6,168 nucleotides of DNA from Flavobacteriales bacterium (lineage in GTDB: Bacteria > Bacteroidota > Bacteroidia > Flavobacteriales > BACL11). A program made the translations under genes and the position numbers. Positions within the stretch are counted from its first letter, which is position 1, and the number at the start of each line of letters is the position of its first letter. The stretch covers positions 1-6,168 of the forward strand of contig DUAL01000095.1 in assembly GCA_012960835.1 (NCBI GenBank). Direction: 5' to 3'. This document shows, one piece after another, positions 1 through 5,632 of the stretch. Under the pieces are notes generated by a model. The model had not been told where the DNA came from and ran no database searches. It saw only the letters and a program-made list of their open reading frames with translations.

Positions 1-272
1 ATGTCCCAATTCCTAAAGAAAAACCAAAACCAAATGAATTTTATAGCGTGCAGTTAGGTGCGTTTATTGCAGAAATTCCAACTTCTCAATTTGGAAAAGC
101 AGAAAATGTATATCATATTGTAAATGAAGAGGAAATTTATGTTTACCTATCAGGAGAATTTGAAACCCTAAATGATGCCGTAATAGAAAAATACAAACTT
201 GCCAAAAAGGGACAAAGGAGTATTTATGTAGTAAAAGTAATAGATAATAGAAAAATAGTATTAGTAGAATAA
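1..272 (+). CDS. SPOR-like domain protein, C-terminal fragment (5' end outside window)
   Basis: The reading frame is open from the first complete codon at base 3 to the TAA at 270-272, giving 89 residues of a longer protein. A GTG at 48 is in frame but lies inside the domain (the V of YSVQLGAF), so it is not the start. A short Pro/Lys-rich linker (PKEKPKPN, residues 4-11) precedes YSVQLGAF at residues 14-21. A Y-V-Y-L-S-G-E-F-E-T segment and an A-x-x-x-x-Y-K-L-A-K-K-G segment follow, then a final beta strand. This order (Y-x-V-Q-x-G-A-F, then Y-x-Y-x-x-G-x-F, then a helix and a closing strand) is that of SPOR domains, which in known cases bind septal peptidoglycan stripped of stem peptides. 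Bacteroidota often carry such domains at the C-terminus of envelope proteins. What the rest of the protein is cannot be seen. The stop overlaps the panB start by one base (TAATG), suggesting co-transcription. The fragment is confidently coding; the SPOR call is fairly secure but the repeat is divergent. Confidence 0.72.
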   Translation, partial: VPIPKEKPKPNEFYSVQLGAFIAEIPTSQFGKAENVYHIVNEEEIYVYLSGEFETLNDAVIEKYKLAKKGQRSIYVVKVIDNRKIVLVE

Positions 273-1090
273 TGTCAGTAGCAAAAAAAGATTACAAAAA
301 AGTAACCACCAACACTTTAGCTGAAATGAAGCAAAATGGAAAGAAAATCTCCATGCTTACGGCTTACGATTATACCCTTGCCAAAATTATTGATAGTGCA
401 GGAATTGATGTTATCTTGGTTGGCGATTCAGCATCCAATGTAATGGCAGGACACGAAACTACATTACCTATCACCCTTGATCAGATGATTTATCATGCAT
501 CCTCAGTGGTAAGAGGAATTGACAGAGCTTTGGTAGTTGTGGATATGCCTTTTGGTTCTTACCAAGGTAACTCCTTAGAAGCCCTTTCATCAGCCATAAA
601 AATAATGAAGGAAAGTGGCGGGCATTCTGTAAAACTAGAAGGAGGAAGTGAGATAATTGAATCCATTGAAAGAATACTGACTGCCGGAATTCCTGTAATG
701 GGACACTTAGGTCTAACCCCACAATCCATTTACAAATTCGGAACTTATACCGTAAGAGCAAAGGAAGAAGTAGAAGCAGAAAAATTATTAGCTGATGCCA
801 AATTATTGGAAGAGGCAGGTTGTTTTGCTATAGTACTAGAAAAAGTACCTGCTCAACTGGCTCAGAAAGTTGCTGAAAGCATCAGTATTCCTGTTATTGG
901 AATTGGTGCTGGAGCTGGAGTTGACGGACAAGTATTAGTATTACATGATATGCTGGGTATGACACACGAGTTTAACCCTAGGTTTTTAAGAAGATACCTC
1001 AACCTTGCTGATGACATTACAGGAGCTGTACAAAGCTATGTACAAGATGTAAAATCTGCAGATTTCCCCAACGAGAAAGAACAATACTAA
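272..1090 (+). CDS. panB: 3-methyl-2-oxobutanoate hydroxymethyltransferase (PanB)
   Basis: PanB transfers a hydroxymethyl group from 5,10-methylenetetrahydrofolate to 3-methyl-2-oxobutanoate, giving ketopantoate. This is the first committed step of pantothenate and hence CoA synthesis, in the cytoplasm. At 272 residues it is close to the usual 260-280, and the TIM-barrel motifs occur in order: LTAYDY (29-34), VGDS (50-53), VVDMPFGSYQ (89-98), VKLEGG (120-125), GHLGLTPQS (144-152), VLEKVP (188-193), IGIGAG (209-214) and DGQVLVLHDMLG (218-229). By motif alignment, D52, D91 and E123 match the E. coli Mg2+ ligands Asp45, Asp84 and Glu114. K121 matches Lys112 and E190 matches the catalytic Glu181, so the active site looks intact. 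The ATG at 272 overlaps the upstream stop, and no Shine-Dalgarno sequence is visible, which is common in Bacteroidota and fits translational coupling. The stop overlaps the next gene by one base. No panC or panD is in view. Confidence 0.97.
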   Translation: MSVAKKDYKKVTTNTLAEMKQNGKKISMLTAYDYTLAKIIDSAGIDVILVGDSASNVMAGHETTLPITLDQMIYHASSVVRGIDRALVVVDMPFGSYQGNSLEALSSAIKIMKESGGHSVKLEGGSEIIESIERILTAGIPVMGHLGLTPQSIYKFGTYTVRAKEEVEAEKLLADAKLLEEAGCFAIVLEKVPAQLAQKVAESISIPVIGIGAGAGVDGQVLVLHDMLGMTHEFNPRFLRRYLNLADDITGAVQSYVQDVKSADFPNEKEQY

Positions 1091-1752
1091 TGTTAGAGGT
1101 GCTCTATGAGGACAACCACCTCATTGCCATAAACAAAAAATCAGGAGATATTGTACAAGGTGATAAAACAGGAGATACTCCCTTATCTGATTTTGTAAAG
1201 GCTTATATCAAAAAGAAATACCAAAAGCCGGGAGAAGTATTTTTAGGCACTATCCATAGGTTGGACCGCCCTACTTCAGGAATTGTATTATATGCCCGAA
1301 CAAGCAAAGCTCTCAGTAGAATGAATGAGCAATTCCGAGAAAAGCAAGTACAAAAAACCTATTGGGCAGTAGTGGATAATGCGCCAGCCAATAGTTCAGG
1401 AACGCTTGACAATTATTTACAGAAAAACCAAAAGCAAAATAAATCCTTTGTAACAAAAGGAGACAATGGAAAACATGCGGTATTGGATTATAAACTCCTT
1501 AAAAAATTAGATAATTTTTACTTTTTGGAAATAAAGCCAAAAACAGGCAGACATCATCAAATAAGAGTGCAATTGGCCCATATTGGCTGCATAATAAAAG
1601 GCGATTTAAAGTATGGCGCCAAAAGAAGCAATAAGGATGCTAGTATTCATTTACTCGCTCAAAAATTAACATTTACACACCCAGTAAAAAAAGAAGAAAT
1701 TACTATTGTAGCCCCTGCCCCTAAGGATAGCATTTGGGAGGCTTGTAACTAA
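1090..1752 (+). CDS. RluA-family RNA pseudouridine synthase, no S4 domain
   Basis: This protein isomerises uridine to pseudouridine in rRNA or tRNA. The family signature HRLDRPTSG lies at residues 56-64, with D59 as the catalytic aspartate. Other family segments are present: LYEDNHLIAINK near the N-terminus (5-16), YWAVV (91-95), TGRHHQIRVQLAHIG (152-166, RNA-contacting), GDLKYG (171-176) and IHLLAQKLTFTHP (186-198). At 220 residues it consists of the catalytic domain alone. It begins directly at the first catalytic-domain strand, with no N-terminal S4 RNA-binding domain, unlike RluC and RluD. It therefore resembles short RluA/TruC-like enzymes, but the target nucleotide cannot be assigned from sequence. 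The ATG at 1090 overlaps the panB stop (TAATG), so it should be read from the panB transcript. Its TAA stop shares bases with the stop of the convergent priA gene. Family is near certain; substrate is unknown. Confidence 0.93.
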   Translation: MLEVLYEDNHLIAINKKSGDIVQGDKTGDTPLSDFVKAYIKKKYQKPGEVFLGTIHRLDRPTSGIVLYARTSKALSRMNEQFREKQVQKTYWAVVDNAPANSSGTLDNYLQKNQKQNKSFVTKGDNGKHAVLDYKLLKKLDNFYFLEIKPKTGRHHQIRVQLAHIGCIIKGDLKYGAKRSNKDASIHLLAQKLTFTHPVKKEEITIVAPAPKDSIWEACN

Positions 1753-4181
1753 ACCGGATCTACATCCAAAATAATACGCACCGAGCGAAAATCCTTCTGC
1801 TCTTGCAAATTTTCAATTATAGTAGCTATAATAGTTTTGGCTTTTTTCACAGATGCCTTTTGCTCTATTTTTAGTAAAATATCTTTATGATAATAATTCC
1901 TAATTCTAGAAATAGCAGGGTATTCTGGACCTAAAACTCTACTACCAAAACTTTTACGAAATTGGGCAGCCAACTGATTAGATGCAATATCCAATCGGTT
2001 TTTATCTTTATGTTTTAAGGTAATGGCTATCAATCTGCTAAAAGGTGGGTAGTTAAATATTTTTCGTTCAGCAATTTGCTCAGTATAGAATTGCTTGAAA
2101 TCGTGCGACCTTAAAAGTTGAATTACGCCATGGGTTTCATCATAGGTTTGCAGTAAAACTTTTCCTTGTTTTCCTTTCCGCCCTGCTCTGCCCGCCACTT
2201 GCATCATCAATTGGAACGCCCTTTCGTAAGCCCTAAAATCAGGATAATGCAACATATTATCTGCATTGAGAATGCCGACCATCGTCACATTGTCAAAATC
2301 CAAACCTTTAGTTACCATTTGTGTGCCCACCAAAATATCAATTCTACCTTGTTCAAAATCTCGAATAATTTCCTGATGGGCATACTTTTTTCTGGTGGTA
2401 TCATAGTCCATCCTGCTGATAGTTGCATCAGGCAATAAAGCGTTTAAACTCTCCTGAATTTGCTCGGTTCCAAATCCTTTACTGCCAAAATCGGTGGCAC
2501 TACAAGAGGTGCAAACTTTTGGTATATTTTCTGCATATCCACAATAATGGCACTTTATTTGATTTTGGCATTTATGGTAGGTTAAACTCACATCACAATG
2601 CTTGCAGTTTGGCGTAGATGCACAAACCGAGCAACTCAAAACGGGCGAATACCCTCTCCTATTCTGGAAAAGAATTACTTGTTTTCCATTAGCAATAGTA
2701 TCCTTTATTTCATTTAGTAATTCTGGCGAAAATTGAGCTTGCATTTGTTTTTTTAGATGTGCTTTCCGAATATCAATACATTCTATTTTAGGGAGTTCTA
2801 TCCCTTTATAGCGACTGTTTAATTCTACCAAATGATACTTTCCTTCTTTGGCGTTATAACAAGATTCCAAAGCGGGAGTTGCTGAGCCCAAAAGCAAATA
2901 CGAATCATGAATATTTGCCAAATAGATTGCTGCATCTCTGGCATGATATCTTGGTGCTGGTTGGTGCTGTTTGTAGGAAGGATCGTGTTCCTCATCCACT
3001 ACAATAAGTCCTAAATTATCAAAAGGTAAAAAAAGTGCTGAACGAGCCCCCAACATAATTGGATATTGCGCCTTTTTTTTATCTTTTTCTTGCACTGCTT
3101 TCCAAACCTCTACTCTTTCGGAATTATTTAGGTGAGAGTGCGTTACGCCCACTTTATTGCCAAAATGTTTTCTGAGACGATTAATAATTTGTGTGGTAAG
3201 TGCAATTTCAGGCAGAAGATAAAGCACTTGCTTTCCTTTTACCAATTGCTCCTCTATTAATTTGATGTAAATTTCCGTTTTCCCTGATGAGGTTACTCCA
3301 TGTAGAAGGCAAACTTTTTTATCTTTAAAACCTTCTTTTATTTGGCTGTATGCTTTTTGTTGGGGGATTGTCATATCTTTTGATGGTTCTGTTTTTTTAT
3401 AGTCGTTTAAAAGGCGGCTAATGCTTTGTATTTCTATTTTTAACACTTCTTTTTTCACCAAAGCATCCAACACGCCTCTGCTTACTTTTGCTTTTTTTAT
3501 TAAATCTGGCACCTTCCATTTTTTCTTTGGAAATCTGATTTTTAAGTCGGTGAAATGTGTGAGTAATTGTTCTTGTTTTTCTGTAAGTTTTACTTGTAAA
3601 TTTTCATCTGCTAATTCTACAATTCTAATAATTTTTTCTTTGTACTTATTATGCAAATCTTCTTTTACAAGCACAATTTCTTTGCGCATCATTTCATTGA
3701 TAATGGCAAAAACACTTTTATTATTTGTTAGAGAAATAATATCTTGAATTAACAATTCATCTTGGTGTAAAAGTGCATTTACAATGGCGGATTCGTTTTC
3801 TAATAAACCTTCCAAATCCCCATCAAAATCTGGGTGAATAATCACCTTGGATTCACTTGCTAATTTGAAAGAAGAAGGCAAAGCAGCATTCATCACATCC
3901 CCCAAATTACACATGTAGTATTTAGCTATCCACTCCCAAAACTGCAACTGCTTCTCGTTTACTATTGGCGCTTCATCCAAAATAGCTAAAAGCTCTTTCG
4001 CATCATATTCTTTTGGCTTTTCATTATGAATTTTGAGTACTATTGCTGTGTATAATTTTCTACTTCCAAACTGAACCACCACCCTTTGTCCAATTGTTAA
4101 ATCAGCATCAGAAGGCACAACATAAGTAAAACTTCCTTTTACAGGAAGTGGTAAAATTACATCTGCAAAAATTTGAGCCAT
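1749..4181 (-). CDS. priA: Primosomal protein N' / replication restart helicase PriA
   Basis: PriA is a superfamily 2 3'-to-5' DNA helicase that recognises stalled or collapsed forks and starts reloading of the replicative helicase. The 810 residues exceed E. coli's 732 but are usual, from memory, for Bacteroidota. An N-terminal 3'-DNA-binding region (1-105) is followed by a winged-helix/linker region (about 125-260). Helicase lobe 1 carries Walker A GVTSSGKT (295-302), YLLPEIALT (321-329), the DEEH box (396-399), an aromatic-rich loop SYKQHQPAPRYHARD (402-416) and LGSATP (431-436). Lobe 2 carries FQNRRGYS (505-512), GTQMVTKGLDF (619-629) and QVAGRAGR (661-668). Inserted between them is the zinc module, with eight cysteines in four pairs: C517/C520, C526/C529, C544/C547 and C557/C560. 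A ninth cysteine (C538) lies between pairs. The C-terminal domain ends in the typical DVDPV. All motifs appear intact. The start is ATG with only a weak purine-rich leader. It lies 96 bases downstream of rlmH on the same strand. Confidence 0.98.
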   Translation of the reverse strand: MAQIFADVILPLPVKGSFTYVVPSDADLTIGQRVVVQFGSRKLYTAIVLKIHNEKPKEYDAKELLAILDEAPIVNEKQLQFWEWIAKYYMCNLGDVMNAALPSSFKLASESKVIIHPDFDGDLEGLLENESAIVNALLHQDELLIQDIISLTNNKSVFAIINEMMRKEIVLVKEDLHNKYKEKIIRIVELADENLQVKLTEKQEQLLTHFTDLKIRFPKKKWKVPDLIKKAKVSRGVLDALVKKEVLKIEIQSISRLLNDYKKTEPSKDMTIPQQKAYSQIKEGFKDKKVCLLHGVTSSGKTEIYIKLIEEQLVKGKQVLYLLPEIALTTQIINRLRKHFGNKVGVTHSHLNNSERVEVWKAVQEKDKKKAQYPIMLGARSALFLPFDNLGLIVVDEEHDPSYKQHQPAPRYHARDAAIYLANIHDSYLLLGSATPALESCYNAKEGKYHLVELNSRYKGIELPKIECIDIRKAHLKKQMQAQFSPELLNEIKDTIANGKQVILFQNRRGYSPVLSCSVCASTPNCKHCDVSLTYHKCQNQIKCHYCGYAENIPKVCTSCSATDFGSKGFGTEQIQESLNALLPDATISRMDYDTTRKKYAHQEIIRDFEQGRIDILVGTQMVTKGLDFDNVTMVGILNADNMLHYPDFRAYERAFQLMMQVAGRAGRKGKQGKVLLQTYDETHGVIQLLRSHDFKQFYTEQIAERKIFNYPPFSRLIAITLKHKDKNRLDIASNQLAAQFRKSFGSRVLGPEYPAISRIRNYYHKDILLKIEQKASVKKAKTIIATIIENLQEQKDFRSVRIILDVDPV

Positions 4182-4189
4182 TCTTACGA

Positions 4190-4268
4190 TTAGATTTTAG
4201 TAATTAATATTGAGACATTAGATAAATAAATTTCAAAAGTAAGTCTAAAATCTAACATCTATTATCTC
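4190..4268. repeat. Heptad-phased inverted repeat in the rlmH-priA gap
   Basis: The 96-base gap between rlmH and priA (4182-4277) is mostly filled by degenerate 7-base units in strict phase. On the plus strand, 4191-4225 reads TAGATTT, TAGTAAT, TAATATT, GAGACAT, TAGATAA. On the minus strand, 4268 down to 4241 reads GAGATAA, TAGATGT, TAGATTT, TAGACTT. The two arms face each other around a 15-base AT-rich centre (4226-4240). Within them, TTAGATTTTAG (4190-4200) and CTAAAATCTAA (4245-4255) are a perfect 11-base inverted repeat with a 44-base loop. No U-run follows the stem in the direction of transcription, so it is not an obvious terminator. I see no convincing Bacteroidota promoter (TTTG plus TAnnTTTG) for priA here. 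Phase and symmetry are read directly from the sequence; function is unknown. Confidence 0.7.
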
Positions 4269-4277
4269 ATTTCTATA

Positions 4278-4751
4278 TTATTCATGATGATAAGGTTCAT
4301 TTCTTAAAATGGTATAAGCTCGGTAGAGTTGCTCCGCAAAAAACAGGCGAACCATTTGGTGTGAGAAAGTCATTTTGGAAAGAGAAAGTTGTTCATTAGC
4401 TCTTTTATAAATTTCATCCGAAACACCATAAGGCCCTCCCACCATAAAAACCAATCTTTTTTTGCCACTTAGCATCCAGTTTTGCAGTTTTTTATCAAAA
4501 CCTACGGAAGTGAAGCTTTTTCCTTTATCGTCCAAAAGAAGCAAATAATCAGTATTTTGCAATGGCTTTAAAATAAGTTCTCCCTCTTTTTTTAGCAATT
4601 CTGACTTTGAGAAATTCTTGGCATTTTTTATGTTTGGAATTTCCACTATTTCAAATGGAGTATAGTGTTTCAATCTCTTTTGAAATAGAAAAATCCCCTC
4701 CACCAAATACTTTTCGCTTGTCTTTCCAATAGTAAGCAATACAATCTTCAT
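4278..4751 (-). CDS. rlmH: 23S rRNA (pseudouridine-1915-N3)-methyltransferase RlmH
   Basis: RlmH is a small homodimeric SPOUT methyltransferase. It uses S-adenosylmethionine to N3-methylate pseudouridine 1915 in helix 69 of 23S rRNA, acting on assembled 70S ribosomes. The 157 residues match the family length of about 155-160. Recognisable parts are the N-terminal strand MKIVLLTIGK, LLLLDDKGK (70-78), and the cofactor-binding trefoil-knot region. The latter comprises FMVGGPYG (102-109), LSLSKMTFSHQMVR (122-135), EQLYRAYTI (140-148) and the C-terminal PYHHE (153-157), where the family normally has PYH. All expected landmarks are present and the gene looks complete. The start is ATG with no clear Shine-Dalgarno sequence. 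It is followed on the same strand by priA after 96 bases, and is divergent from nadC across a 35-base spacer. Confidence 0.97.
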   Translation of the reverse strand: MKIVLLTIGKTSEKYLVEGIFLFQKRLKHYTPFEIVEIPNIKNAKNFSKSELLKKEGELILKPLQNTDYLLLLDDKGKSFTSVGFDKKLQNWMLSGKKRLVFMVGGPYGVSDEIYKRANEQLSLSKMTFSHQMVRLFFAEQLYRAYTILRNEPYHHE

Positions 4752-4786
4752 TTTTTGTATTTTTGGCGAAATTAACGATTTGTATT
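4752..4786. promoter_or_regulatory. Short divergent spacer between rlmH and nadC, candidate promoter region
   Basis: Both rlmH (minus) and nadC (plus) must start transcription in or near this very short AT-rich spacer unless their promoters lie inside each other's coding region. On the minus strand, TAATTTCG (4774 down to 4767) matches 7 of 8 positions of the Bacteroidota -7 element TAnnTTTG. A TTTA (4795 down to 4792) lies 17 bases upstream as an imperfect -33 element, which would give rlmH a leader of about 10 bases. On the plus strand, TATTTTTG (4758-4765) matches TAnnTTTG, but I see no -33 partner at proper spacing. Such AT-rich matches arise easily by chance. Confidence 0.25.
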
Positions 4787-5632
4787 TTGACTAAACAGGA
4801 GGATTTGAAAAAGTTCATAACTAATGCCTTAAAAGAGGATGTGGGAGATGGCGATCATAGTTCTCTTTCTTGTATTTCTTCTAATGCAAAAAATAAAGCA
4901 CATCTACTTATAAAAGATAATGGTGTTATTGCGGGAATAGAACTAGCTAAAATGATATTTAAAGAAGTGGATGCTACTTTAAAAGTGGAGCAACTGCTAA
5001 ATGATGGCGATAAAGTAAAATTTGGCGATATTGCTTTTAGTGTTAGCGGTGATTCTATTTCGATTCTGACTGGGGAACGATTGGTACTCAATTGCATGCA
5101 ACTAATGAGTGCAATTGCTACAAAAACTGCTTTTCTTAACTCTTTAATCTCTGATACAAATTGTAAATTATTAGACACAAGAAAAACCATTCCACTAAAT
5201 CGGATAATTCAAAAATGGGCAGTAAAAATTGGAGGGGGAGAAAATCATAGATTCGGTCTTTATGATATGATAATGATAAAAGACAATCATATCGATTTTG
5301 CTGGGGGAATTACAAATGCTATTGAAAAATGTAAGAGCTACTTAAAAGAAAAAAATAAAAATTTAGATATTATTGTAGAAGCAAGAAACTTGGAGGAAGT
5401 GCAGAAAATACTAGATGCAAGAGGAGTAAAACGAATTCTGCTTGATAATTTTGATTTTGAAACCACCAAAAAGGCGGTTGCAATAATTGGTAAAAGTTGC
5501 GAAACAGAATCATCAGGAGGAATAACAACACAAACCATTGTAGAATATGCAAAATGCAGAGTAGATTATATTTCGGTGGGCGCACTCACCCATACAATTG
5601 AAAATTTTGATTTAAGTTTGAAGGCGATATGA
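4787..5632 (+). CDS. nadC: Nicotinate-nucleotide pyrophosphorylase, carboxylating (quinolinate phosphoribosyltransferase, NadC)
   Basis: NadC converts quinolinate and PRPP to nicotinate mononucleotide, CO2 and pyrophosphate in de novo NAD synthesis. No in-frame ATG precedes the conserved N-terminus. TTG codons occur at 4763, 4787 and 4805. I chose 4787 (281 residues) because it places about nine residues before the conserved FITNALKEDVGDGD, as I recall for homologues; 4763 would add eight residues and leave only 11 bases to rlmH. Numbered from 4787, the active-site pieces are GER (R98), LDTRK (T131, R132, K133), GGGENHRFGL (H154, R155), MIKDNH (K165), VEAR (E198), LLDN (D220), ESSGGI and DYISVGALTH. 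These match the M. tuberculosis residues Arg105, Thr138-Lys140, His161-Arg162, Lys172, Glu201 and Asp222. One oddity is that the usual RKTTPG(L/F)R loop reads RKTIPLNR. The TGA stop overlaps the next start (ATGA). Identity is sure; the start is uncertain. Confidence 0.95.
   Translation: MTKQEDLKKFITNALKEDVGDGDHSSLSCISSNAKNKAHLLIKDNGVIAGIELAKMIFKEVDATLKVEQLLNDGDKVKFGDIAFSVSGDSISILTGERLVLNCMQLMSAIATKTAFLNSLISDTNCKLLDTRKTIPLNRIIQKWAVKIGGGENHRFGLYDMIMIKDNHIDFAGGITNAIEKCKSYLKEKNKNLDIIVEARNLEEVQKILDARGVKRILLDNFDFETTKKAVAIIGKSCETESSGGITTQTIVEYAKCRVDYISVGALTHTIENFDLSLKAI

Noticed and set aside
48..272. A short stand-alone gene starting at GTG 48
   Set aside because: The frame is open to the left edge, and the SPOR-like core YSVQLGAF begins upstream of that GTG, so this is the tail of a longer gene.
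471..761. A 96-codon minus-strand open frame inside panB
   Set aside because: It lies wholly within the well-conserved panB coding sequence, its translation shows no recognisable domain, and it has the Leu/Phe/Gln-rich look of an antisense shadow.
1754..1767. Small GGAT/ATCC hairpin just past the convergent stops as a terminator
   Set aside because: The stem is only 4 base pairs with a 4-base loop, has no proper U-run, and lies inside the priA coding region.
3073..3080. Run of eight A's in the priA coding strand (Lys368-Lys370) as a possible slippage or frameshift site
   Set aside because: The run falls in a Lys-rich, solvent-type linker, the frame is uninterrupted, and there is no alternative downstream product. 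A run of eight is common in AT-rich genomes.
2166..3747. Plus-strand open frames of 64-108 codons inside priA
   Set aside because: They are antisense to an intact, motif-complete priA. Their Phe/Ser/Ile-rich translations match what the reverse complement of an AT-rich, Lys/Glu-rich gene gives.
4190..4255. The 11-base inverted repeat as a rho-independent terminator for rlmH
   Set aside because: The stem is almost all A-U, the loop is 44 bases, and no U-tract follows on the minus strand before the priA start.
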